Below are positions 9,451 to 16,840 of a stretch of 64,000 nt of DNA, one piece after another. The DNA comes from Mycolicibacterium peregrinum. GTDB taxonomy: Bacteria > Actinomycetota > Actinomycetes > Mycobacteriales > Mycobacteriaceae. The stretch is taken from the NCBI RefSeq assembly GCF_001665625.1, contig NZ_LZSY01000106.1, positions 17,461-81,460 on the forward strand. Reading direction: 5' to 3'. Under the pieces are notes generated by a model. It was not told the DNA's origin. It made no database searches and saw nothing but the letters and a program-made list of their open reading frames with translations. The number at the start of each line of letters is the position of its first letter. The stretch's first letter is position 1. Made by a program: the position numbers and the translations under genes.

Positions 9451-9478
9451 TTGACGTAAGAAACACACTGTGTATTCT
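9451..9478 (+). promoter_or_regulatory. Probable promoter of the MpaB-type oxygenase gene
   Basis: TTGACG (9451-9456) and TATTCT (9473-9478) are separated by 16 bases, a reasonable sigma-A type promoter reading toward the oxygenase gene. The first operator copy (from 9458) covers the spacer and the -10 box, which would fit repression by occlusion. Confidence 0.5.
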
Positions 9479-9506
9479 CACTAAAGAAACACACTGTGTG
9501 TTTCTT
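9458..9506. promoter_or_regulatory. Doubled palindromic operator for the TetR/oxygenase pair
   Basis: Positions 9484-9506 form a perfect 23-base palindrome: AAGAAACACAC, one central T, then GTGTGTTTCTT. A second copy with the same left arm and a degenerate right arm starts at 9458. The two copies are 26 bases apart, start to start. Position in the divergent gap points to the neighbouring TetR as binder. Confidence 0.75.
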
Positions 9507-9541
9507 GAGGTTGCTCGCTGACCACCTGAGAAAGGCGTTTC

Positions 9542-10480
9542 GTGACAAGTTCGACCGATCAGCAGTTCCACTTGGACCTGCCCGCACGGAGAGCCGACGA
9601 GGGCCTGTTCGGACCGGAATCGGTGTCGTGGCGGGTGTGGTCGCATCCGGCCGCCATCCCCGGCGTCATGCGCTCGTTCGTGCTCGACATGGTGTGCAGC
9701 ACGCATGGTGCCGCCGCACTCGAAGAACACAGCCGCTACCGCGAGGACCCGCTCGGTCGGCTCAACCGCACCATGTACTACTTCCTGACCGCCGTGTTCG
9801 CCGACACCGCTACCGTGGCGGCGGCCAACCAGCGCCTGGACCGCCTGCACGCCCGCATCGAGGGCAGTGAGCCGATGACCGGGCAGTCCTACAGCGCGAT
9901 GGATCCCTACCTGCGCCTGGGAAACCACATGCTGTCCTGGCATTCGGTGTTCTACGCCTACCAGACCCTGACCACCGGTCTTTGTGAGGAGGAGCAGGAC
10001 CAGTTCTTCGCGGAAGCGGCCATCGCCTTCGAAACCTTCGGGATCGACTATGACGACATCCGCGCCTCAGCGGTGCGGCACGGTATCGCCGAACACCTTA
10101 TGCCGGAGCATATTCCGTGCACCCGTGACGAGTACCGCAGGTTGTGGGCCGCCTCTCGCCATCTGATCTGCGTCAACGCACAGACCCGGGGTGCGCTCGA
10201 CGCCATCCTGCACCCGCGTGCGCTGGACGGAGACCCCGTCAAAGCTGCCCTGTTCCGGGCTTATCCCGTCCTTGCCCGCGCCGGGCTTGCCCTCGTTCCG
10301 CGCCACATTCGACACCTCAGCGGACTGCCCGCTTCGTCCGCCGGCGATGCCGCAACCATCGTGGGCGCTCGGGCCGCCATGACCATGTTGCATCGCACCG
10401 GCACCTATCCGTTGGTACTCAAGCGGTTGTGCCCACATGGCCACCGCATCCAAAGTCAGGCACTTCGCAGCATCGGGTAG
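9542..10480 (+). CDS. DUF2236 / MpaB-type oxygenase-like protein
   Basis: A 312-residue protein of the DUF2236 family, which includes fungal MpaB and is related to latex-clearing heme oxygenases. Family signs are the early SVSWRVWSHPAAIPG segment, the RTMYYFLTAVFAD region, and the central MDPYLRLGNHMLSWHSVFYAY stretch with candidate heme-ligand histidines. The start is GTG at 9542. It is under the divergent TetR and is followed after 43 bases by an alpha/beta hydrolase, which may belong to the same transcript. Oxidative cleavage of a hydrophobic substrate is a family-level guess. Confidence 0.85.
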   Translation: MTSSTDQQFHLDLPARRADEGLFGPESVSWRVWSHPAAIPGVMRSFVLDMVCSTHGAAALEEHSRYREDPLGRLNRTMYYFLTAVFADTATVAAANQRLDRLHARIEGSEPMTGQSYSAMDPYLRLGNHMLSWHSVFYAYQTLTTGLCEEEQDQFFAEAAIAFETFGIDYDDIRASAVRHGIAEHLMPEHIPCTRDEYRRLWAASRHLICVNAQTRGALDAILHPRALDGDPVKAALFRAYPVLARAGLALVPRHIRHLSGLPASSAGDAATIVGARAAMTMLHRTGTYPLVLKRLCPHGHRIQSQALRSIG

Positions 10481-10523
10481 TCGCACCGACGTGGAAATCA
10501 GTTCGAAGAGAGGAACGGTCACC

Positions 10524-11216
10524 ATGATTGGAAAACCGGCAATTGTTCTGGTGCATGGCTTTTGGGGCGGAGCAGCGCACTGGGGCGAAGTCATCATCGA
10601 GCTGAACAGGCGCGGATACACCTCACTGCATGCGGTGGAGATCCCATTGACTTCGCTGGCCGACGACGCCGATCGCACCCGCAAGATGATCAGACAGATC
10701 GAGGGCCCCGTGGTGTTGGTGGGACATTCCTACGGCGGCGCGGTCATCACGGAAGCCGGTACGCTCCCTAACGTCACCGCATTGGTCTACATCGCGGCGT
10801 TCGCACCCGATACCGGTGAAAGCCCCGGCCAGATAAGCCAGGAGATGCCTCCCGCGGCGATCGAAAACCTCGCTGCGGACTCCGATGGGTACCTCTGGAT
10901 CAAGCCGGAAAGGTTCGGCGAGAGCTTCTGCCAAGATCTCCCCGCTGACCGGGCCCTCGTCATGGCAGTGACCCAGAAAGCGCCGCTGGCCTCCACGTTC
11001 GGCGACACGGCAACGGACCCGGCGTGGAAGGTCAAACCGGTGTTCTACCAGGTCTCCACCGCCGACCGCATGATTCACCCAGACAATGAGCGCAGGATGG
11101 CCCAGCGGATGAACCCTCGCAGAATCATCGAACTCGACGCCAGCCACGCCTCGCTGGCGTCACAGGCCGGTGCGGTTGCCGATCTCATCGAGGAGGCCGC
11201 CACACACGAGGCCTGA
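10524..11216 (+). CDS. Alpha/beta hydrolase (esterase-like)
   Basis: A 230-residue serine hydrolase. The oxyanion segment VLVHGFWGG is at about residues 8-16, the nucleophile elbow GHSYGG at about 69-74, and a late histidine in ELDASHASLASQ completes the triad. It resembles small plant-type esterase/hydroxynitrile lyase-like hydrolases common in actinobacteria. The ATG at 10524 is chosen because GAAGAGAGGA lies about nine bases upstream. It is downstream of the MpaB-type oxygenase and probably cotranscribed. The physiological ester is unknown. Confidence 0.92.
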   Translation: MIGKPAIVLVHGFWGGAAHWGEVIIELNRRGYTSLHAVEIPLTSLADDADRTRKMIRQIEGPVVLVGHSYGGAVITEAGTLPNVTALVYIAAFAPDTGESPGQISQEMPPAAIENLAADSDGYLWIKPERFGESFCQDLPADRALVMAVTQKAPLASTFGDTATDPAWKVKPVFYQVSTADRMIHPDNERRMAQRMNPRRIIELDASHASLASQAGAVADLIEEAATHEA

Positions 11217-11240
11217 CTGGCGAACCGGGAGGCGGCTGTT

Positions 11241-12362
11241 TCATGCCGGCTGCTGATCTGCCCCCACCCTGGGCAGCTGCACCACGACCCGCAACCCGCC
11301 GCCGGGGCGGGCAGTGAGGGTGAGCGTCCCGTCGTGGGCATGGATGATGCTGTTGACGATCGCCAGACCGAGCCCGACACCGTCGTGGTGGGTACGCACG
11401 CGCTCGCTACCGCGTTGAAACGGCTCGACCAGCGTGGAAACCATTGGTGCAGTGAGCTTGTCGCCGGTGTTCTCGACAGAGAGCATCACGGAGGTCGGGT
11501 CAACCCTCGTGGTGACCCACACGGTTCCATGAGCGGGCTGATTGTGCACGATCGCGTTGTGCACCAGGTTGGTGGCCATCTGCAGCAGGAGCGCGGCAGA
11601 GCCCGTGGTGGGCGCCACGTCGCCGGACGTCTCGAGGATGATGCCGTGTCTTTCCGCCAGGGGCAGCAGCGTTTCGGTGGCTTCCTCGGCGATGAGCGAC
11701 AGGTCGATGTGTTCTTGGGTGAAGGATCGTTGATCAGCACGGCTGAGTAGGAGCAGCGCTTCGGTGAGGTCGATCGCCCGGGTGTTGACGGCGCACAGGC
11801 GTTCGACCAGCTCACCGGTGTCGGTGTTGGGATCCTGGCGGGCCACATCGAGCAGGGTCTGCGTGATCGCCAACGGGGTGCGCAGTTCATGGGAGGCGTT
11901 GGCGGCGAATCTCTGCTGTTCGGCGACGTGTGCTTCGAGCCGCTCGAGCATGGTGTCGAAGGCGTCGGCGAGTTCGCGAAGCTCATCTCGTCTCCCCGAC
12001 AGCCGAATTCGGTGTGACAGTGATCCTTTCGAGGCCATGCGGGTGGCGGCTGTGATGCGCGTCAGGGGTGCGAGCATTCGGCCGGCCAGCAGCCACCCGC
12101 CGACCAGACCGAACACCAGCAGAAACGCCATCACGACGGCGGCTCTGGGAGCGAAAACGTGCAGGAGCCTGGACCGGATGGGAAAGACATCGTTGGGGAA
12201 TTCGATGTCAGTGCTGCCCGGGATGATCATCATCCGGTCTGGCACGTACCGCAGCAGGAACACCCACACGGCGGTGAGCAGCAGAGCGCCGGCGACCATC
12301 AGGAACCCGGCGTAGCTGAGGGTGAGCTTGAGCCGAAGGCTCAATCCCGGTGTTCTATCCAT
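11241..12362 (-). CDS. Two-component sensor histidine kinase (HisKA type)
   Basis: A 373-residue membrane kinase. It has a TM helix near residues 15-38, a short periplasmic loop of about 40 residues, a second TM helix near 75-95, a HAMP linker, the phospho-acceptor box SHELRTPLAITQTLLDVARQ, and an ATPase domain with the N-box NLVHNAIVHN and G-box GVGLGLAIV. The sensory loop is too short for a known ligand domain. The start at 12362 lies eight bases inside the 3' end of the response regulator gene, so the two are coupled. Confidence 0.94.
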   Translation of the reverse strand: MDRTPGLSLRLKLTLSYAGFLMVAGALLLTAVWVFLLRYVPDRMMIIPGSTDIEFPNDVFPIRSRLLHVFAPRAAVVMAFLLVFGLVGGWLLAGRMLAPLTRITAATRMASKGSLSHRIRLSGRRDELRELADAFDTMLERLEAHVAEQQRFAANASHELRTPLAITQTLLDVARQDPNTDTGELVERLCAVNTRAIDLTEALLLLSRADQRSFTQEHIDLSLIAEEATETLLPLAERHGIILETSGDVAPTTGSAALLLQMATNLVHNAIVHNQPAHGTVWVTTRVDPTSVMLSVENTGDKLTAPMVSTLVEPFQRGSERVRTHHDGVGLGLAIVNSIIHAHDGTLTLTARPGGGLRVVVQLPRVGADQQPA

Positions 12363-13050
12363 CGTTTCGTTCCCCCTGCCCGGAGCCCGCTGCGTTCTCG
12401 ATGCGGTAGCCGACCCCGGGCACGGTCGCGATGATCCGGGGTTCGCCGAGGCGTTTGCGCAGCGCCGACACCGTGATGCGCACGGCATTGGTGAACGGGT
12501 CGGCGTTCTCATCCCACGCCCGCTCCAGGAGCTCTTCGGCACTGACGACACCGCCTTCGGCCGCGACGAGAACCTCGAGCACCGCGAACTGTTTCCTGGT
12601 AAGGCCGACATATCGGCCGTCGCGGTACACCTCGCGCCGGAACGGATCCAGCCGCAGGCCCGCGATCTCCCACACCGGCGGCCTGCTCTGGGCGCGCCTG
12701 CGGTCGAGTGCTCGCAGCCGCAGCACGAGCTCTCGCAGTTCGAACGGCTTGGTCAGATAGTCGTCGGCACCGAGTTCGAATCCCGAAGCCAAGTCATCGA
12801 GCCGGTCTGCAGCGGTCAACATCAGGATCGGCGTCCCGCTGCCCGAAGCGACGATACGTTCAGCGACCTCGTCGCCCGAGGGGCCGGGGATGTCGCGGTC
12901 GAGCACGGCGATGTCGTAGGTGTTGATGCTCAACAACTCCAGCGCGGTGTCTCCGTCACCGGCGATATCGGCGGCGATCGCCTCCAGACGCAGACCGTCG
13001 CGGATGGCCGTCGCCATATAGGGCTCGTCTTCGACGACCAACACACGCAT
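12355..13050 (-). CDS. OmpR/PhoB-type response regulator
   Basis: A 231-residue regulator. The receiver domain has the acidic pair near residues 8-9 (VEDEP), the phospho-acceptor in VLDRDIPGPSG and the lysine in YLTKPFELREL. A winged-helix DNA-binding domain follows (LTRKQFAVLEVLVAAEGGVVSAEELLERAW). The ATG at 13050 begins directly at the receiver. It is the first gene of the regulator-kinase operon and is divergent from the secreted protein gene at 13139, with CATATCG repeats between them. Confidence 0.94.
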   Translation of the reverse strand: MRVLVVEDEPYMATAIRDGLRLEAIAADIAGDGDTALELLSINTYDIAVLDRDIPGPSGDEVAERIVASGSGTPILMLTAADRLDDLASGFELGADDYLTKPFELRELVLRLRALDRRRAQSRPPVWEIAGLRLDPFRREVYRDGRYVGLTRKQFAVLEVLVAAEGGVVSAEELLERAWDENADPFTNAVRITVSALRKRLGEPRIIATVPGVGYRIENAAGSGQGERNDG

Positions 13051-13073
13051 GCTCTCCACGCTACGAGCTCGCT

Positions 13074-13091
13074 CATATCGTCGGCATATCG
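13074..13091. promoter_or_regulatory. Direct repeat CATATCG, probable response-regulator box
   Basis: CATATCG occurs at 13074-13080 and again at 13085-13091, 11 bases apart start to start (one helical turn). It sits in the 88-base gap between the response regulator and the divergent secreted-protein gene. OmpR-family dimers typically bind head-to-tail repeats with this period. Confidence 0.55.
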
Positions 13092-13138
13092 AAAATCGCA
13101 TACGCGCCGACAACACCGTCGGGCCTTGACTGGCGGCC

Positions 13139-13663
13139 ATGACAAACGACAACTCAGCACACGACCGACGCCCCTTCGTCACCCTCGCCGTCGCCGCATT
13201 GATCGGCGCGGGAGGTGTGGCCTTCGCCTCCCAGGCTGTCGCCGACCCGGCGGGTCAGCAACAGACGACCAGGTACTCCGAGTGCATGCGGGCCAACGGC
13301 GTCGCGGACTTTCCAAATCCCAACGCACAAGGCCAAATTAGCTATGGAGGCATCTCTGTGCCGAAGGCCACCTGGCAGAACGCGATCGGTGCGTGTGCGA
13401 ATCTCCAGCCCTCGGGTTGGTCCGACGCCCAGCGCACGCCGGCGCAGCAGGCCGCGGCGCTCGAATTCGCGCAATGCGTGCGCGACCATGGTGTGCCGGA
13501 CTTCCCCGACCCGGGCACCGCACGCGATCCGCTCATCGACACTTCGAGGATGCGTGGCGACGTCAGCGCCGGCAGCATTCCCGAGCTGAAGCCCGCGGTC
13601 GAGGCGTGCCACGACTTCTTCGCCGCCGCGCTCCCGCCAGAGGGGACTGGCCGGCCGGGCTGA
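13139..13663 (+). CDS. Secreted protein with duplicated CMRxxGVxDFPxP motif
   Basis: A 174-residue exported protein. A hydrophobic segment at about residues 14-34 (FVTLAVAALIGAGGVAFASQ) followed by AVADPA suggests a signal peptide. The mature part holds two related blocks, ECMRANGVADFPNP and QCVRDHGVPDFPDP, each followed after some 40 residues by another cysteine (GACAN, EACHD). This gives four cysteines that could form two disulfides. Similar small proteins are found beside two-component systems and efflux genes in actinobacteria, but their function is unknown. It is divergent from the local response regulator and is a likely member of its regulon. Confidence 0.8.
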   Translation: MTNDNSAHDRRPFVTLAVAALIGAGGVAFASQAVADPAGQQQTTRYSECMRANGVADFPNPNAQGQISYGGISVPKATWQNAIGACANLQPSGWSDAQRTPAQQAAALEFAQCVRDHGVPDFPDPGTARDPLIDTSRMRGDVSAGSIPELKPAVEACHDFFAAALPPEGTGRPG

Positions 13664-13692
13664 GAACCCAAAGGCTCGGGGTTGACGTCGAG

Positions 13693-14241
13693 TTAATCGG
13701 TTGTGCTTGGTCGGACGGCGTCGAGGTCGTCCTTGGTCAAGACAGCACGAACGGTCAGTCCGACGTCTCGTAGGACGGTGGTGGGATCAGCACTTCGGTT
13801 GATCGCGCAGATTACGGTCGAGACCTTGCCGTGCTCGCTGCGTATGGCCTGAGCTGCATCCCGGACGGCACCGCCGGTGGTGATCACGTCCTCTATCAGA
13901 GTGATCGCTCTTCCGGCGGTGTCGGCACCCTCGGCGAGCCTGCAGGTGCCGTAGGCCTTGGCGGCTTTCCGTACGAATAGTGTTGGTATGCCCGTGAGTT
14001 GACTCAAAACGGTGGCCAGTGGGACGCCGCCGAGTTCTAGGCCACCGAGCAGGTCGGTATCGGCAGGAATGAGCGGAACCATGGCCTCGCACACGCGTCG
14101 TAATAATCGAGGGTCTGTCTCGAACGAGTACTTGTCGAAGTACTCGTGAGAGATCTGGCCTGATCGAAGCTGAAACTGTCCTCGGAGGCGACAGGCGCGG
14201 TCCACATCCGAAGCGAGCAGTTGGCGGTCCATGCTGTTCAT
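13693..14241 (-). CDS. pyrE: Orotate phosphoribosyltransferase-like protein
   Basis: About 182 residues of a type I phosphoribosyltransferase. The PRPP-binding loop appears as TLIEDVITTGGAVRDAA, and the orotate-type N-terminal region as RLRGQFQLRSGQISHEYFDKY. The reaction would be orotate plus PRPP giving OMP in pyrimidine synthesis. The start is uncertain: ATG at 14241 and 14232 are both plausible and neither has a strong ribosome site. No other pyrimidine gene is nearby, so it may be a second, accessory copy or may act on another base. Confidence 0.85.
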   Translation of the reverse strand: MNSMDRQLLASDVDRACRLRGQFQLRSGQISHEYFDKYSFETDPRLLRRVCEAMVPLIPADTDLLGGLELGGVPLATVLSQLTGIPTLFVRKAAKAYGTCRLAEGADTAGRAITLIEDVITTGGAVRDAAQAIRSEHGKVSTVICAINRSADPTTVLRDVGLTVRAVLTKDDLDAVRPSTTD

Positions 14242-14354
14242 CGTGGCACTAGATGTGACGAGTGGGCCGGCGTGTGGGGCTGTCACACACGCGAGATCTG
14301 GGGTTGGATTCCTCATACGGAACGGCGTCGCCGCCGTCGGTGGGAGGGGCTCTA

Positions 14355-14471
14355 GTGCCTGACTGGGAGTACCAGCTGTGGCCCGGCACCTCGCATGCTC
14401 TACCGCTCGAGCTTCCTGACGAGGTCAATGCCGGTATCCGCCAGTTCGTGATCGACCGCCGCACCGCCTGA
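14355..14471 (+). pseudogene. Possible C-terminal remnant of an alpha/beta hydrolase
   Basis: The plus strand reads LVPDWEYQLWPGTSHALPLE followed by LPDEVNAGIRQFVIDRRTA and a stop. This closely resembles the histidine-containing C-terminus of an alpha/beta hydrolase (GxSHALPLExPxxVN..IRxFV). Nothing upstream continues that fold, so it looks like the end of a decayed or truncated gene. Its last part is antisense to the 3' end of the HAD gene. Confidence 0.45.
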
Positions 14472-15092
14472 TGTCAACCATGCGGTCAGCTCCTGCAACG
14501 AGTCCACGCGCAGATCAGCAAGTGAGGCTTCGTCTTTGAGAGCGTGGAGATAACCCCATGGGCCGCGCCGAACGAACACTGTCCGCATCCCGGCCGCGCG
14601 GGCGGGCAGCACGTCATTATCGAGGCGATCGCCCACATACAAGATGGACTCGGCGGGGACGCGCGCTTGCCTGATCAGGCGGAGGAAGAACGCGGGATCT
14701 GGCTTGGCCACGCCCCACTCGGCCGACGAGGTAACGAAGTCAGCCTCGAGGCCGGCGCCGGCGAGCACCTGTTCGATCTCCACTGGCTGGTTGCCGGCGA
14801 TACCGACGGTCAAGCCGACCCGACGCGCAGTGGCCACACATTCCAGAGCGTCGGCGTACAGATCGCACTCACCCGGATCGAGACCCGCTGCCGGCGGGTC
14901 GACACCGATCACATCCCATAGATCGTGGTGATCCCTGCCGGTGGCGATCAACGCCCCCACCACGGCGCATAAAGTGAACGGCGTCAATCCCAATCGCTGT
15001 GCCAGCGCGTTCCACATGCGAGTTTCGTCGACCAACGTCTCGCCGACATCGAACACCACACACCGGATCTGTGCCAACCATCCCGAAGCCAC
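14400..15092 (-). CDS. HAD superfamily hydrolase
   Basis: A 230-residue HAD phosphatase-like enzyme. Motif I reads FDVGETLV (nucleophilic Asp near residue 15), motif II has the threonine or serine in the GIAGNQP region, and motif III/IV is seen in KPDPAFFLRLI and YVGDRLDNDVLPARAAGM. The start is GTG at 15092. The substrate is probably a small phosphate ester and is not identifiable. The last 20 residues (after TSGGAAVDHE) lie antisense to an apparent hydrolase remnant, so this tail may have been gained by read-through into foreign sequence. Confidence 0.9.
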   Translation of the reverse strand: MASGWLAQIRCVVFDVGETLVDETRMWNALAQRLGLTPFTLCAVVGALIATGRDHHDLWDVIGVDPPAAGLDPGECDLYADALECVATARRVGLTVGIAGNQPVEIEQVLAGAGLEADFVTSSAEWGVAKPDPAFFLRLIRQARVPAESILYVGDRLDNDVLPARAAGMRTVFVRRGPWGYLHALKDEASLADLRVDSLQELTAWLTSGGAAVDHELADTGIDLVRKLER

Positions 15093-15693
15093 AGACCCAG
15101 AGTTTCACATCCGTGTCTCTCCGCTGAAGTTTCGCGACCTGGTCGTACCCACCAGGCTGGCAGTTTCGGGCATGAATGTCCTACCCAAAAATCACTGGGA
15201 CCTGTCGCAATGCGGTGTTACCGTCACGCCGTGACTATGTTCTGCGACGCCTATGCGCTGCTCGCCGGGATGCACTACGCATCCACGGCGAGTTTGTCGT
15301 GTGCAGGCCTCGCGGGTACGAAAGGCATTGCCCGGCAGTCGGTCGTGCGCAATGCCCTGTGGCATCGCCGTTGCTTTCGGTCAACACGTCTGCAAACTTC
15401 CACCCGCTCAGTGGGTGCACGCCCCGGCCGGAAGCATGGGCCCGAAGAACAATCTCACAAAACTCTCAACCTCACCGTTGCCGCTGACAGGAACGTCGCC
15501 TGACGTTTCTGTAATTTGATGCGCCCAATTCAGTTGGTGCGCAGTAAGTTACGGCGAAAAATACTCTCGACAATTGCGGTTTCGGCAGCGCATGCTGTTG
15601 GCGGCAAGGCGCACGAATAAACGTGTACAGAACGGCGCGACATCGAAAATTCGTGTCGCGTCGGATCTTTGAAAACTGCAGAATGTGGCATCC
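15093..15693. other. 601-base stretch without a supported gene, upstream flank of tRNA array
   Basis: No reading frame here has recognisable protein features or a convincing ribosome site. The right half is less GC-rich than the surrounding genes. The only structure seen is a stem-loop at 15636-15660. The stretch may hold the promoter and boundary of the tRNA array. Confidence 0.6.
15636..15660. repeat. Stem-loop upstream of tRNA array
   Basis: The arms CGCGACA and TGTCGCG enclose a second paired segment, CGAA with TTCG, with one bulged T and a two-base loop. The bases that follow end in CTTT. It could be a terminator or a processing element 34 bases before the first tRNA. Confidence 0.5.
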
Positions 15694-15778
15694 GCGCTCG
15701 TGGCGGAACTGGAAGACGCGCCCGGCTCAGACCCGGGTGCCCTACACGGGCATGCAGGTTCAACTCCTGCCGAGCGCA
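15694..15778 (+). tRNA. tRNA-Leu (anticodon CAG)
   Basis: The acceptor stem GCGCTCG pairs with CGAGCGC. The anticodon stem CCCGG/CCGGG encloses loop CTCAGAC with CAG at 15728-15730. A long variable arm of the class II type is present. It is the first gene of the array; CCA is not encoded. Confidence 0.95.
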
Positions 15779-15784
15779 CTGTCG

Positions 15785-15819
15785 GATCGTCGGTGAATCG
15801 TGTATCACTCTCGACGATC
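15785..15819. repeat. Inverted repeat between tRNA-Leu and tRNA-Lys
   Basis: GATCGTCG at 15785-15792 pairs perfectly with CGACGATC at 15812-15819. It lies in the 54-base spacer between the first two tRNAs and may guide processing of the precursor. Confidence 0.45.
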
Positions 15820-15832
15820 GGCACTCACACAC

Positions 15833-15907
15833 GCGCCGTTAGCTGAGTTGGGATAGCACCAGACTCTTAATCTGGGGACGGGGGATCGAAACCCTCACGG
15901 CGCACCA
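15833..15907 (+). tRNA. tRNA-Lys (anticodon CTT)
   Basis: The acceptor stem GCGCCGT pairs with ACGGCGC, and the discriminator is A. The anticodon stem CCAGA/TCTGG has loop CTCTTAA. The 3' CCA is encoded (15905-15907), which not all tRNAs in this array share. Confidence 0.95.
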
Positions 15908-15915
15908 GTATTCAT

Positions 15916-15991
15916 GCCGCTGAGGTGTAACCGGTTTGCACGCCAGTCTTCCAAACTGGCAGAGCGGGTTCGAGCCCCGTCGGCGGTTCCA
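15916..15991 (+). tRNA. tRNA-Gly (anticodon TCC)
   Basis: The acceptor stem GCCGCTG pairs with CGGCGGT, including two G-U pairs. The anticodon stem CCAGT/ACTGG has loop CTTCCAA. The discriminator is T and CCA is encoded through 15991. It ends 35 bases before the HNH gene. Confidence 0.9.
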
Positions 15992-16025
15992 TTGAAACGA
16001 CAAATCAGAGAGGAGGCACGCGGTC

Positions 16026-16520
16026 ATGAAGCACTTTCGTCAACGCACAAACCGTCAGCATGCCGTGACGGTGTACAACGCCGACTACCGCGTGCTGACC
16101 CACGTGACCTGGCAGGAGGCGGTCCGGCTGCTGCTGCGGGGTTCGGTCTACGTGATCGAGCGCCACAGCCCAGCCGTACACATACACAGCCCGTCGACGG
16201 TCATCGAGTTGCCCGTGTCGGTCGCGCTACGTGAGTACATCCACGTGCCGTACCGGCCTGGCCATCGTGCAGCCCGTGCCGGGGTGCTGGAACGTGACGG
16301 CTACACCTGCGCCTACTGCGGGGGACACGGCGACACGCTGGACCACGTCGTGCCGGAGTCGCGTGGGGGCCAGAACACCTGGCTCAATCTCGTCGCTGCG
16401 TGCGCACCGTGCAACGGACGCAAGGGGAATCGCACTCCCGAAGAGGCTGGGATGCGGTTGTTCTGGGAGCCGTACGAGCCGCGTGAGCGGGACCGCTACC
16501 GCGTGCCGGCGATGGCCTGA
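16026..16520 (+). CDS. HNH endonuclease embedded in the tRNA array
   Basis: A 164-residue protein. The N-terminal 80 residues (tryptophan and tyrosine containing, with TVYNADYRVLTHVTWQEAVR) are typical of a group of small actinobacterial and phage HNH proteins. The HNH/zinc core follows: C95xxC98, the catalytic DH at 106-107, a conserved Asn near 121, and C126xxC129N. It would bind a structural zinc and one catalytic divalent metal and nick or cut DNA. The start is ATG at 16026 with AGAGGAGG nine bases upstream. It sits between tRNA-Gly and tRNA-Asn on the same strand. HNH genes inside tRNA arrays are known from mycobacteria; whether it is a homing-type nuclease is inference. Confidence 0.93.
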   Translation: MKHFRQRTNRQHAVTVYNADYRVLTHVTWQEAVRLLLRGSVYVIERHSPAVHIHSPSTVIELPVSVALREYIHVPYRPGHRAARAGVLERDGYTCAYCGGHGDTLDHVVPESRGGQNTWLNLVAACAPCNGRKGNRTPEEAGMRLFWEPYEPRERDRYRVPAMA

Positions 16521-16590
16521 ACAATGATGCTTCACCCGCCGGGGCGGACGATGCAATGAGTGGAAGTCGTCCGCCCCGGCCGCCCATCTA

Positions 16591-16666
16591 CTCCCTCGTA
16601 GCTCAATTCGGTAGAGCCGCGCCCTGTTAAGGCGAAGGTTGTTGGTTCGAATCCAGCCGGGGGAGC
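16591..16666 (+). tRNA. tRNA-Asn (anticodon GTT)
   Basis: The acceptor stem CTCCCTC pairs with GGGGGAG. The anticodon loop CTGTTAA has GTT at 16626-16628, and the T-arm GTTGG/CCAGC is intact. The discriminator is C, unusual for Asn. CCA is not encoded. Confidence 0.93.
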
Positions 16667-16669
16667 GAT

Positions 16670-16754
16670 CTGCGCGCGGTGACGATGGTGTGTCACGGCT
16701 GGCTGTAAACCAGTTGCTTCGGCTCAGGGGGTTCGAATCCCTCCGCGCAGACCA
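16670..16754 (+). tRNA. tRNA-Tyr (anticodon GTA)
   Basis: The acceptor stem CTGCGCG pairs with CGCGCAG, the discriminator is A, and CCA is encoded at 16752-16754. The anticodon loop is CTGTAAA. A long variable arm is present, as in bacterial tRNA-Tyr. It begins three bases after tRNA-Asn. Confidence 0.94.
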
Positions 16755-16760
16755 CATTCT

Positions 16761-16836
16761 CTGCCCGCTAGCACAATTGGTAGCTGCATCTGGTTTTGAC
16801 CCAGAGGGTTTCAGGTTCGAATCCTGAGCGGGCAGC
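16761..16836 (+). tRNA. tRNA-Gln (anticodon TTG)
   Basis: The acceptor stem CTGCCCG pairs with CGGGCAG. The anticodon stem TCTGG/CCAGA encloses TTTTGAC. CCA is not encoded. It reads the CAA codon, which is rare in a genome of this GC content. Confidence 0.93.
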
Positions 16837-16840
16837 GCAG

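Noticed and set aside
12322..13341. Plus-strand frame of more than 330 codons across the two-component operon
   Set aside because: It is a mirror of the kinase and response regulator genes, with no ribosome site and no family features.
15093..15693. Several overlapping frames of 60-103 codons before the tRNA array
   Set aside because: None has a domain, signal peptide or good ribosome site, and they overlap one another on both strands.
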